From Apricaphanius iberus (lineage: Eukaryota > Chordata > Actinopteri > Cyprinodontiformes > Aphaniidae), in NCBI GenBank assembly GCA_028564705.1, contig JAPXFQ010000166.1, positions 2,046,001 to 2,110,000 of the forward strand: DNA of 64,000 bases, in the 5' to 3' direction. The translations under genes were made by a program, and so were the position numbers. The notes under the pieces are model-generated. The model had not been told where the DNA came from, searched no databases, and was given only the letters and a program-made list of their open reading frames with translations. Shown piece after piece: positions 1 to 11,475 of the stretch; positions within the stretch are counted from its first letter, which is position 1; every line of letters starts with the position of its first letter.

Positions 1-480
1 CCAGCATCTCGGTCGGCACCTTGAGTTTCCTCAGCTGCCGCAGGAAGTACATCCTCTGCTGGGCCTTCTTGATGAGGGAGCTGATGGTTGGCTCCCACTT
101 GAGGTCCTGGGTGATGGTGGTGCCCAGGAAACGGAAGGAGTCCACGATGGAGATGGGGGTGGGAGAGTCCATCAGGGTGAGGGGATACGGTGGGGCTGTG
201 ACTTTCCTGAAGTCCATGATCATCTCCACTGTCTTCTGGGCGTTCAGCTCCAGGTTGTTGTGACTGCACCAAGAAGCCAGCCGGTCCACCTCTCTCCTGT
301 AGGCGGACTCATCACCGTCTGAGATAAGTCCGATGAGGGTGGTGTCGTCCGCAAACTTGATCAGCTTTACGGACTGGTGACTGGAGGTGCAGCAGTTTGT
401 ATACAGCGAGAAGAGCCAGGGGGAGATTACACAGCCCTGAGGAGTCCCAGTGTTTGTAGTCCGATTGTCTGAGACAATTG
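1..480 (-). mobile_element. Rex1/CR1-group LINE reverse transcriptase fragment
   Basis: Read on the minus strand, about 150 codons are open from near 455 down to the window edge. The frame contains TPQGCVISPWLFSLY (RT motif 4), the catalytic FADDTTLIG (FADD at 344-355), the LELNAQKTVEMIMDFRK block and FRFLGTTIT, the order found in Rex1/Babar and CR1-like non-LTR reverse transcriptases of fish. The element is cut by the left edge and 5'-truncated at about 480, where similarity stops. The visible part has no stop or frameshift, so the copy may be fairly young. Clade assignment is from memory of motif style; L2 is the alternative. Confidence 0.85.
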
Positions 481-3400
481 GGGTAAATGCTCAAACATAG
501 TTGTTCTTGAAGCTAAAATGACCATATTTATGGGTACCACATTGACATGAGCGCAATTTAAAAAAAAAAAGGTCCTCTTGGCATCTTTTGTTATTTATGA
601 GTAAAAAAAAATGATGCATTAATGAAAAACATACTAGGCTTGTTGATTGTGTTTCTTTCCATAGGCATTTATGTTTCCAGTCTGGAACCAAAAAGAGGAT
701 TATGGTCCAACTAATTTGCAGCAGAGGTAGTTTGCCCTCCCTCTCACTGAGAGGAGCTCTCAGACTGACTGAGAGGTGTCTCCTGCATCCACAGCACACC
801 TGGTCTCCATTATCTCTCCATTTCACAGGCTTGCAGCCCCTAACAGGGCAGCCTGGGAAAGGCCCTGGTTCTTTCATCTTCCCATCATTATAGCAGCTGG
901 CCCAGGGTCAGGGCCCAGTCTGACAGACATTCCTGGCTCAGTACTCTGGAACTGCTTTCTTTTGAGGTTTTAAAAACCCCAAAGAAATATTAGGAGGGAG
1001 TCTCAAAACAATTATGGTATTTAGAATCCCTCACAGACTTGTTTTCCCCACAGCAATGCAAAGTCTGACACTACCTCTTGAAGTTGTCCCTCTTACTTTT
1101 TTCAGTCTATCACCATCCATATACATGACTTTAAAAAAGCCTAATTTGTGGTCCAAATATGACAAGTCCTAATGAAACGTGCACAGATGCACAAGGATGG
1201 GCAAAAAAAAACTATCTAGAAACAGTGATTACCAGTGTTTTATATCATGCCTAGTTTCAAGCTTTATCCAGCTGGTTTTATTACTCTTAAACCTTTTCCA
1301 CAGAGGGACATTCGAAGCCAGATCAAGAAAGAGGCAAATTCCTTCTCTTCTGTTTAGTTGGATAAAACATTTCACAGACCCCTTCAGAAAATCTGTGAAA
1401 CACATTTACGGAGAGAGGGTAAACCACCTGATGGTTTGGGATAGACATGGTCTATAATTTTGCATATGAGGACAAAATGAGGTGTGATAATTGATCTCTC
1501 ATGTACTTCAGCTCAGCCTCTCACAATACCATCAGCACGACTTTGTTTCAAGGGAAAACACTTTCAGGCAGCTCTCACCAAAGTCTTCTTAATGCATCAT
1601 CACTTTGAGGTTACAAAAATGACACTGTGAGAAGCACTTTGAAGTGAAGTAAAATTATCCCTATTTTCTGCTCCCACAAATGATTTATTAAGGGGTAAGA
1701 AAAAGTACGGGGTGAGGAAAGGCAAAAGGGCAGATGAAGGATGGAGAAGGACAAACACATTCCCAGCACATATTCTCTTCATTATGAGTAAGGGGGGAGC
1801 CGATCATTCAATTACTGACTGCCGTCACAGGCTGATATTTCTGCCTGTCAGGGCCCATTTTGACTCAGTTTTCGACAGAGTTCTTCTGATGGACTTCATT
1901 TCCTATTAAACAGAACCAGAAGGCGTTGTGAAAGTGGCGACACCTGATCCTGTGTTCAGGAGATGGAAGAACTTTGGCAAGGCTTGGAGTCTGCCAAGGC
2001 ACCTTCCTCATCTTCCTAAGCATGGATCCCACCTGGTTTCTAAAACATGGAAATAGGACCTGGCCATTGAACATAGCCCTCAATTTTTTGTTTGCTCAGT
2101 TTATCCTGGTTTAAATATAAAATGAGAATATTTGAACTCCTTTTGAATTTGTTAACTTGAGGCCAGAATTAAAATTAAACTGATCTTGATTTTAACTTCA
2201 TTTCATCCCAATCAATTTCTCTTTGATCCTCTGTTACACACCATTTTCTATCCTGATAGAACACATTGAATTAGTTTGACCTGTCCTTAAGGCTACAGCT
2301 TATATTTCTTTAACAATGATAGAAAAAGATTATGTGTTGAGGACCAAAAGTATATGAGGGGGCAGAACATGGGGATGAGGTGTAGTTGTAAAGAAGACTA
2401 CATACTGTAGCTTCCAGGCTTTGCAACAAAATTTCAATTTTTCACGGTTAACTTTTGTAATTCACATGACTGCCTGTAAGGGGTTAACCTTTGACTGGGG
2501 CTTTGAACAAGCTACTCATGTACAAAGCAGCCCTGGTTAGTGTATTTTATTGGCTTAATTTCCAATACACCTAACAGAGTCACAATATTTGCTGTTCACA
2601 CAATTTTATTTAATGCACCTCAAAGAAGATTAACAATTCTAAAAATCTAAATATAAAAAAAATACCCACCCACCCAATGTTGTGATCTAATTAAAACTTT
2701 TTTAAGATTCCTTGACCATGTAAACATTCATTTAAATGGCTGTTTTTGGGTCACCTCTGATTTCTAATCACTTGATCCTTGTCCCACTGAAGACATTTTC
2801 TCAAAATGTCATCAAAATCCATGAGTAACTTTTTGAGTTGTGTGGCCAACAACCAAACAAAACAAAAACAAACAGACAAACTCTGGGGGAAGAATACCCT
2901 CTTTGGTGGAGGTAAATATTACCTTTGAATTAGTGCCAGTGGTTTTTGCAAAGGTCTCATTAACAGAAGAATTATCTTCTCTTAATTTCTATGGAGACTG
3001 GATGTTCTTTATAAAAATTGAATGAGAAAATGTTTGGTGATTATCAGGTCTGTATAGCCTCTGCTTCTTGTTTTCTTCAATTTATTATATCAAAAGCTAA
3101 TCCCAACTTTTTTTTTAAGGCTTCAGCAGCCCCAAAGTCTTTTTGTATAGATATTTCTACCATTCACTCCCTGCAGTGATTGAAAACTAATGCAGAGGAA
3201 CTCTGAGAACCCCTATGAGCTATTATTTCTACAAAGCATTGTAAAACCTCCCAACTTGGAATATAGAATACAATTAGAGTCTGGGATCGTCTATCCAGTG
3301 GAGTTAAATCTTTTTGGCAAAAAAGAGAAAATTGTGTGACATGTCAACTATTGGGGATTCATACTGTGCAATGTAGCCTAGTTTATAGGAGGGAAAAGAA

Positions 3401-3744
3401 ATAATTCCTAACAATTTAACCGGTAGTAAACATCTGATGAAGACTTCAGAATCATAATCATTTAACATGAACTAAGGTGTTAAGTTCTGAATGAGAAGGG
3501 ATTTTTTTTATTGATTTTATTGAACATAAAAAAATCAGCCATGTGCTATAGAAATAATTAATTGTTCTTTCAATCTTTTTTTTAATCATGATACTGTGGC
3601 AGACCACAAGGAGGCTCCACTCACACCCAGATAACAGGATGTTTGGATTCAAAAAATGTATTGATGATTGAATGGTTTAAGATATGTGTTCTGACTTACC
3701 ATTGTCAGTTGGAGTGGAATTAAAGAAGTAATTAACCCAGCGCT
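480..3744. other. Non-coding stretch, no gene recognised
   Basis: AT-rich intergenic DNA. Short open frames here lack family motifs and plausible codon use, and I regard them as chance. The part at 1480-2090 is less AT-biased and is listed separately as a candidate conserved element. I see no recognisable transposon in the rest. Confidence 0.5.
1480..2090. promoter_or_regulatory. Candidate conserved non-coding element
   Basis: The sequence is more complex than its flanks, lacks repeat signatures and contains several homeodomain-type cores such as TGATTTATTA and TCAATTACTGAC. zfhx4 orthologues lie among many conserved non-coding elements, so regulatory function is plausible. This is inference from composition only; no alignment was made. 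Confidence 0.2.
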
Positions 3745-4960
3745 TGTCATTCATTTTTTCTTCCACTCTGGTGACCCCGACATGGGCGACAGGGAAAGGC
3801 TGCTTTTGATCAAGGATTCATGGTCTAGGAGAAACTTTCTGGTCCTCTCTGGTTCCCAGAAGACCCTGGTTCCGCTGGCTGGCTCAGACAGGCTGGCGGA
3901 AGGATGCGGTCCGCTGCTAACTGCTGCTAATGGCTCCCCCATCAAAACATTTGGCAAAAGGTCACTGACTGTTTGCTTTCCCGGTAAAGACAGTGGAGCT
4001 TTGTTATAGCTGGCAGTTTGTTCCCATCATAGGGTCTGATTTCTTCTGTGTGCACAGACTCCTTGTTGATGTTTCTAACAGAAGGTTAACTGATGCTGTG
4101 TCATTTTCCTCTCTATCTTGTCTGACATGAGAAGCAGTGCAGTCAATCCACGCTAATTTGTTAGCTTCTGAGATGGATTTTCAGTTATTATTAGATTTCC
4201 CTTAACTGACTGTTCCCAACTTTTCAAACGGTGACAGTAACCAAGGGGTAGAACATTATATCCCCACTACCTGCCCCCCGGTGTTCGCGAGGGTGCGCCA
4301 CCACAATCCCGCTAACTGGTTATTGTTTGGGAGGAGTTTGCTAACATTGAGCGTTTAGGCATTGTGCGGTGCTCTAACAGTCCTTTGGCTTCGCCATTAC
4401 ACATGGGGCCCAAGTCAGACGGTCAGTGGTGGCCATGTAAGGGATTTCTGTCGTTTAACATCACGGTAAACGATCGTTATCCAATTTCCTACATTCAGGA
4501 CTTCTCTGTCAATCTTGCTGGGATCGCTATCTTTTCTAAAATAGACCTGGTGCCCGGTTTGTGCGGAGGACATCCCTAAAACAGCCGTAATTACTCCATT
4601 TGGCCTTTTTGAGTTTTTACGGATGCCTTTCGGCCTTAAAGGTGCTGCCAGGTGCAGGAAGGTGGCCTTCATCTGCTCTGTGACATATCTACTGGCTGTC
4701 CCCTCCCTCTAGTTCCTGCTGCGTGGCACTGCTGTGTTTTTGACGCAGCAGTAGGTTCATAAGCACACAAAAGCACTTTTTGAACCATTCCCCATTCCTA
4801 GGCGCAGGTTTGATCATGTACATTTAGACCTGGTGGGTCCCTTGCCTACGTCTCAGGGTTTCACTGATTTCCGGACCATGATTGACCGTACCACCATGTC
4901 GCCAGAAGTTGTTAAACCAAACGATTTTTTTAACGTTTTTAGTCTTGGATTAACAATAAC
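3745..4960 (+). mobile_element. Decayed Ty3/Gypsy LTR retrotransposon (protease, RT and integrase remnants)
   Basis: Three plus-strand remnants lie in the right order. Around 3900-3990, LLTAANGSPIKTFG resembles the segment just after the retropepsin active site. Around 4360-4660, SPLASPLHMGPKSDGQW and IFSKIDL, and after a frameshift TPFGLFEFLRMPFGL, are reverse-transcriptase motifs typical of Ty3/Gypsy. Around 4800-4900, RFDHVHLDLVGPLP resembles the integrase core. The spacing is far too short for a complete pol (RNase H and most of integrase are missing), frames shift repeatedly and no LTR pair is evident. It is a dead, internally deleted copy. Confidence 0.8.
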
Positions 4961-5024
4961 ACATTTGATGATGTTAGCATGACGCTAACAGTAGCACAAC
5001 ACCAAGAGTAGCATACTACCAACC

Positions 5025-5095
5025 TTGTGGTCTTGTGTCGAACATCTGTTGTGAATCGGCACTATATAAATATACAGAAATGGATTGAAGACGTA
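5025..5095 (+). repeat. LINE 3'-tail fragment (L2-like)
   Basis: The segment containing CATCTGTTGTGAATCGGCAC and then TATATAAATATACAGAA closely resembles the better-preserved tail at 8375-8459 (CATCTGTTGTGAAATGGCGC). Both match the 3' ends of fish L2-type LINEs. Only the tail remains. Confidence 0.5.
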
Positions 5096-6074
5096 TTCAT
5101 TTCAATATAGTAGCGTTACTATAATTATGTGGTTTCTGACAAGTACTTTGTGTTAAAGGTTGTGTCTGGAACATGAGCATGACAGCAACATCTAATTTAT
5201 CTAGGTTGTAGTTACAATAATAAAAACACAATTCCAACTGTTGGGTTGCCTGATTCGCTGCCAGTACGCCCAGTGACCAACCTGAACTTTGTCCATTGAG
5301 AAATGTATTTTAGAGGAGTTTAACTGACAGCTAACATTAGCAAAGTTAGCAAGTGAGTTAGCTAACTGATTCAGGATGAAAGTCTCTGTTTCTGTGTGTG
5401 TTTGATGCCGTGGAAATGTTTCATGTGGGTCCATCTGGTGTAGGCTTCACCTAAAACTACTGTAGTTTATGTTCTTCTGCAAACACTCCTCTCCGGAGAC
5501 AGATAAAGTATTTCCAGGGCTCTTAAGCAGCTGCTTGACTTGTTGACTCCACCATTTTTCCCAGTGCCAGCCGAGTTGTGCCAAACATATAGTTTGATCA
5601 CGGAGACCATATCTGTGAACTCGCGGCCACTACTGGCTGGTAGATATAAACATAACCTCAGTGTCGTGCCCATTTTAAATGTATATATATGTAATAAATG
5701 TAATATACAGTAAGTTTTTAAGGAAATCTCACTTTCATTCTCACCCCTCTAAAAACCTGGATGTGGACGTGGATGTTTTTTTGTTTTTTTTATGTAGCTT
5801 TTTATGAAAATCTAGCCTAAAGACACGTTTTTAATTTCTTTTTCTTTACAATCTAAGAAACTCCTCTTTGTTATAGCTTTTAAGTTACACAGTATTGTTA
5901 CGTTAGTGATGGTGTTTAAGATGCATTGCTAAATATAGCACTTCAGAATATTTTTATTGAGGTTTTGGGCCATTAAACAATGTCTTAAATATAGTTAGTG
6001 GGTATGTTAGACAAAGCGCAGCCTGAAGAACCCTATGATATGAGACAACATTGGATTCACTGTTCCCTCGCCCA
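5096..6074. other. Non-coding stretch, no gene recognised
   Basis: AT-rich DNA with scattered short TTAGC/GCTAA repeats near 5330-5370. No coding or transposon motif could be supported. Confidence 0.4.
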
Positions 6075-6500
6075 GACGCGGGTCACTGGGGCCCCACTCT
6101 GGAGCCAGGCCTGGAGTTGGGGCACGTTGGCCTTTACCTATGGGGCCTGACTGGACTTAGGCAGAAGAGGCAACATGGGCCCCTCTTCCCATGAGCTCAC
6201 CACCTGTGGGAGGGATCAAAGGGGTCGGGTGCAGTGCAAAATGGATGGTGGCCGAAAGCGGGGACCTTGGCGGTCCAATCCTCAGCTGCAGAAGCTGGCT
6301 CTTAGAACGTGGAACGTCACCTCTCTGGTGGGGAAGGAGCCAGAGCTGGTGTGTGAGGTTGAGAGGTTTTGACTGGACATTGTCGGCATTGCCTGGACGC
6401 ACGGCTCTGGAACCCGTATCCTTGAGAGGGGATGGAGCAACTTCCACACTGTTGAGAGGCACAGTTGAGAGGCACTGAGCTGAGGTGGGCTTACTTGTGG
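6075..6500 (+). mobile_element. Rex3 (RTE-clade) LINE 5' end with start of endonuclease
   Basis: The first part (6075-6250) shares long stretches with the segment at 32025-32205, including GAGGCAACATGGG, CCCATGAGCTCACCACCTGT and GGGTCGGGTGC, which marks a common 5' UTR. From about 6298 the translation gives LRTWNVTSLVGKEPELVCEV, then LDIVGI after a stop, matching the start of the apurinic-like endonuclease of Rex3-type elements. The copy ends near 6500, so nearly all of the endonuclease and the whole reverse transcriptase are missing. Confidence 0.8.
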
Positions 6501-7624
6501 ACAACACCAAAAGCACACATGTAAAACAAGTTTAAAAAATCTGATACACAAGTGAAAAACGTGAAACATGTTAGATACATAAGTATCGCATGTGGGACAA
6601 AATCTTTACTTAGGAGTACACAACATGAAACTTGGAAAATAATGGGGACAGATATGGGACAGATTTCTTTCACGTCGGACAAACTGTTGTGAATTTAATG
6701 TGAAATAACTTTCAATTACGTGCAGCGACTCTTTTTCCTATTCTTTAACATTAGCGTAAATAATTTCTATAATAGCACTATATCACAGAGTAGTTAAAAA
6801 TATTGAAATTACAAATATCTTAGATTCAAACATCGTCAGTACACCCTTCGTATTTTTGTGATGACTCCGTGTGAAACTGGCCACTCTAAAATATACAAAT
6901 CCCAATTTCAGGGTGTATTAGGTTCTAGGCAATAGAAGATGTACAGAGCAATCTGATTGGCTGTATTGGGCTGTCTGCTGTCAGTTGCTGAGAGAAATAT
7001 AGCAGTAAAGGAAGGATTTAAAAAAAAGTTTAGCAACGCTACCCACTGTAGCCAACTTAACGACTTTGTCGCTATTTCTCACACCTTTTCAGACCGTCTT
7101 AATGACATTTTTTTCCAAAAAGCACCTAGCGACAAATCTAGCAACATTTTTGACCACCCTGAGCTACTTTCTGTGACACTTTGTCGCTGATCTTCCCTGC
7201 AGATTACAGACCCGATTTGCTCTGTTCTGAACCGTCTTTCAGCAGAGGAATGATCTGCTCAAGTCACGTCATAAACCTCTTGGTTCATTTCACCCAGCGT
7301 CAGAGAAATGGAGCTGATCTCACCCGATCTCTAAAGAAGTTGTTTCTTCAACCTGAATTGAAAAGTTAAAAAAAGGAATGTGCATGGATATAATACCAAT
7401 TGTTCTTTTTTAAGACACAGAAACGTAATTTTTTTTACTTTCATCTTTCAAACTTCTCCTTATGAAGAGGGAAAGAAGCAGAAATTGTCTGTACGCTGCA
7501 TTTGCTCCCATGGGCTGCCCTCAAAAAAACCTTCGAAATATACGGTCAGTTCAATAACTGTTGGCAAGCAATGTTTGGTACACACTAAATGTGTCCTTTT
7601 TTTAAACAAAGTACATGTGATGGA

Positions 7625-7679
<55 letters not shown>

Positions 7680-8340
7680 TATTTTTTTTTTCTTCAGAAC
7701 TAGAAAAAGTTGCTTAAGAGGTATTGGATGTACAGGTATAATTTGATATCTTGTAAATTTGGTACTACTTCCCTTCTCTCTAAATAATATGTACTATAGT
7801 TTCCAGTAACACCTTTTCCCTGTTTAAATATTGTTTTATTTAACCCTGTTTTATTTAATCCTAATCTAGATGTAATTATTTCCTCTGTTATGCCCTGTTT
7901 TCCTCATTATACCAACTTTCCTTTCAAAGCCACATACCATTTTTTTTCCCTCTTGTCATCTTTCCTTGACTTTTAAAGGCTGCCTTTTATTATTTCTAAC
8001 TATTATTTATTTTGTTATTTTTTATATGTCTGAACACGATGGTTTTGCAGACAGTTTTTATTGCAAACTGATTTTGTTTGTATTGGATGCTGTAGAAGAA
8101 AATAAACACCGCCATATGAGTGATGATGTCATCATGCCAGTGTGACGTGATGACGTAATTGATACGCAAATTAGCATGTGATGTCATCTGGTGGCATCTA
8201 GCGACTTTCAGGGGCAACTTCAGCTACTTTCTGTCAGAGACAGTTCGCAACATTGACCCTACCAGAGTAGGCTTGGTGGAACTCGAGCAGTAGGTATAAA
8301 TCCAACTAAAGGAGGATGGAACGCTTTTCCAGCTGAGATC
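6501..8340. other. Non-coding stretch with microsatellite and unclassified repeat-like DNA
   Basis: No gene is recognised. Segments at about 7030-7195 and 8190-8270 share the theme of TAGCGAC/TAGCAAC with GAGCTACTTTCTGTGACA or CAGCTACTTTCTGTCAGA, which suggests two pieces of one interspersed repeat I cannot name. An (AT)n tract lies at 7628-7680. Confidence 0.35.
7628..7680. repeat. (AT)n microsatellite
   Basis: About 22 uninterrupted TA units followed by ACATATAT and a poly-T run. Confidence 0.95.
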
Positions 8341-8460
8341 CTCAGTGTTAACGGTTAGTTAAACATTGTATTGTAATAACTCTTTTTGTAAAGTGCCTTG
8401 AGATGACATCTGTTGTGAAATGGCGCTATATAAATAAACTGAATTGAATTGAATTGAATT
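8340..8460 (+). mobile_element. L2-like LINE 3' tail with (TGAAT)n terminus
   Basis: The text TAAAGTGCCTTGAGATGACA, then GCGCTATATAAATAAACTG, then GAATT repeats is the characteristic 3' end of many fish L2-type LINEs. The 5' boundary is not clear. No coding part remains. Confidence 0.65.
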
Positions 8461-9864
8461 AAAAACACATGTTGATGTAATTTGAATATAGTTTGAGGCC
8501 AAGATTAATTAGCATATTAATACTAGAAATATAAGTTAAATTAATCTATAAACAGTATAGTCCGTTAAGCAGTAGTCAATTACAGCATTGTTTGCCAAGG
8601 GCTTAGCTAGCTTTTAAAATTATTTGGCATACATGTATAGAAATAGTACGATATGTCTTCATAAGATTCCTACCAATACATTCTATTTTATTTAAAACTA
8701 CATACATTTAACATCACTGCAAAACAATATGCTTTTCAAGTTTTCAAGTTTTCTAGTTTCTAGTTTTTTAATCATTTTTCAAACCTGTGGCTTTAATAAT
8801 TAAGCCAAGAGCCAACTTTTTGTCTGTATATTACAAACACAAAGCCTTGCCAAAATCAAGAGAGAAGAATACAAATATATAGAAACAAAGTGCCAGGTAT
8901 CAAGATCAGTTAAGTTTTGTTAATGTAAGAAGTATCGCTTTAAAATATTCTGGTCATTTATTAGGCATTTAAAAATGTAAAAAGTAGGCTTTGTATGTTA
9001 ACATTATTGCTAATAAGCCTCTTAAAGTTGAATTAAATATGTCATTTTAATTTCTTAGAATAATTTATTTATGAAAGACTATAGGAAATGGACAGTTTTC
9101 CTGATAATTTGGTCTCATTTTATTTCCTCCCCATAGTTTCCACTGTTGCATTCACTGTTCACCTGGAATACATCTGAAGGGAGATGATCCTTCCTCTGAC
9201 GATCATGACGTTGGGACCGAGGAAAATAACAAGGTAATTTTTTAGGTTTTTCACAATGTTTTACAAAAGGTTTTTCAATCTCTTTTAAATGCGTTATTAT
9301 GTAGATATTTTTTTACACTTTTAAATCTTCCATTTATCATTTTGTTTCAATTTCAAATGTCAAATGCGGTCTTTATTTAAAAAAAATATCAAAATAAAAC
9401 ATTCACATTCAATTTTCACACTAATTATGAAAAATGTTGCTGTTTTTTCTAAAGTTGGGCATCAACACAGTAAGTCAACCCATTATTTCCAGGATTATCA
9501 GCCTCTGCATCTGGGGCCATAATTAAAAATGTGACAAAAATGTTCTTAAATTTACATTTTATTAGAACAATAATAATTATAAATAAGTTGATTGATTGCA
9601 AAAACAATACTGCTTAGTTTTTTGACACTTGTTTGACTTTAATATATTAGGTTTTGATTTTCTTTTCTTACATACCAATGTAAATTGTACTAATTCATGT
9701 ACTTAATAAATATTGCTAGTATTTGTGTGCTATACAGTTTTGTTTTGTTTTTTGCAGTTCCATTGACTTCATCAAAAGTGTTACAAATTCCACATGACTC
9801 TAAATAGGTGGCAGACATTTTTCACATGTATTCACATAGGGTTGACATATAATTCCACAGGGTT
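8461..9864. other. AT-rich non-coding stretch
   Basis: No gene or classified repeat is evident apart from the exon-like segment at 9137-9233. Confidence 0.4.
9137..9233 (+). other. Possible orphan exon
   Basis: A 97-base segment is bordered by a good acceptor (TTTATTTCCTCCCCATAG) and donor (AACAAG then GTAATT). One frame is open throughout (one leading base plus 32 codons): FHCCIHCSPGIHLKGDDPSS, then DDHDVGTEENNK. Its GC content is higher than its AT-rich surroundings. I do not recognise the product; Cys/His spacing and an acidic Ser-Asp stretch are the only visible traits. It could be an exon of an unseen plus-strand gene, a remnant of a transposase gene, or chance. Confidence 0.25.
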
Positions 9865-10575
9865 TCAAATTTTAATCACATGAAAACGTTCCAAACACAC
9901 ACTGGAAATGTGTGCAAAACACAGCTGATTACATGTTTTTTCCCTTGTCTCATATGACATCCAGCTATTGATTTGCTCAATGCATTCATTTAGGGTCTGG
10001 ACAGGTACACTGTCACCTGGTGACATTGTAAAGTAAAGCCGAGTGTCAACTGCATAGTTGTAGTAACTAATCTTATTGGCTGTTATAATTTGGGTTAGTG
10101 AGAGTATGTAGATATTGAACAGAAGTGGCCGCCGGATGGAGCCCTGGGAGATCCCACATGTGATTTCTGTCTGTTCTGATGAAAAATTACCCATTAATAC
10201 AAATAATTTCCTGTTCTCCAAGTAGGACTCAAACCAGCCCAGTACTGCATCAGTGAGTAGATCCAGCTCTCCAGTCATTCCAGAAGTATTTTATTATCAA
10301 CAGTGTCAAATGCCGTACTTAGGTCTAACAGAACCAGCACTGTGGGGGGCACTGGTTGTGGATTTGTTGTTGATGTAGAGATTGACCTTCTAATTCTCAG
10401 CATCTTTTCAATAAAAACGCTGGCAAATTCAGTGCAAGCCTTGGTAGAGTTTAGTTTAGGGGCTACTGTCACTGTAGGATTAGTTAGTCTCAACTGTTGC
10501 GAATAAAGTCTGCACATTATTAGTGGTTCCGTTAATGATTTCAGAAAAGACACCTGGTTTACTGGTTAATCCATA
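9865..10575 (-). pseudogene. L2-clade LINE reverse transcriptase fragment, inactivated
   Basis: Two minus-strand open frames, joined by a frameshift near 10275, read as L2-type reverse transcriptase: [39 protein letters not shown], then [32 protein letters not shown] and the catalytic block as [11 protein letters not shown]. The family motif is YADD; here the first catalytic Asp is replaced by Val, and the motif-4 region is altered (SIRRPL for SILGPL). These lesions and the frameshift make the copy non-functional. It lacks the endonuclease, thumb and 3' end. Confidence 0.88.
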
Positions 10576-10787
10576 TTCCTGGTTACCAGTACAGCTTGAA
10601 GACAAAAGAAAACTCCAAGAATATCAGGAAAAATATGTTAAAAAGTGCATTAAGCTGATGGAGACAAAAAAAAATCTCTAAGACACTGAACATCCTTTTG
10701 CTTCAGTTAAATCTCTCATCACAAAATGGAAGGAATATGGCAAATGTGTAAATCTGCCTATATCAGACCATTCCCACAAACTAAGTA

Positions 10788-11431
10788 AAGGTATAATGCA
10801 TATTTTATGCTTCTCCGACCGCAAATTTGCACTCATATGCAGATGTATTGACAGAGACCTTTTTCATTTACGGTTCTCCGTTTTTTTCTCTCTCTGCTCT
10901 CCATTGTTTTTTCAGCGTTGATGGACCAGGACAGTAGGGGGTACTAACTTTTCATGGTGTCTCTGCCTACTAGTCTACCTTTTTTTCTAGGCTTGTGATC
11001 GCATTTTCCCCTCAAGGAGCAATGGACAACAGAAAGTAGGCTTGGATTAAACTGTAAAGCTTTTTACTAGAAGTGCAGCTCATAGAATACTCTAAAAACA
11101 CAAGAAACTAAGACAATAGCCTTTTTTATTGCTTTTCTACACCTCTTTGTGTTCAAAATCGGCAAATGAATAGATTAGATAAATTATCCTTTCAATATTA
11201 AGCATGTAGTGGCCAAACGCTGCATTAACCACTGATTACAGCAACTATAGAGCACCGTTCTGCTGAAGTGATCTTTGGCTGTTACTGAACTGACCAATCA
11301 GATACATACGCTCTCCGTTGACAGATGGTTAGAAAATGGAGCTCTCCTCTGTGCGTCCTTGCGTAGGTGACGGAGAGCCCTTGCGTTGGGTCAATCCGTC
11401 TCCATGAAAACGTTGAAGCATAAACTGGCCT
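10788..11431. mobile_element. Nonautonomous DNA transposon nested in the Tc1-like relic
   Basis: This 644-bp segment interrupts the Tc1-like sequence. The hexamer TAAGTA flanks it on both sides (10782-10787 and 11432-11437), consistent with a target-site duplication. Ends are loosely inverted: both carry AAGG or AGG followed by TTTATGCTTC read inwards. It has no coding capacity. Superfamily unresolved. Confidence 0.5.
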
Positions 11432-11475
11432 TAAGTAGGAGATTTGTTGAGAGAGGACAGCAGGACACATATTAC

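Noticed and set aside
3745..4960. Functional retroviral-like pol gene
   Set aside because: Multiple frameshifts, missing RNase H and most of integrase, and no LTR pair; described only as a dead remnant.
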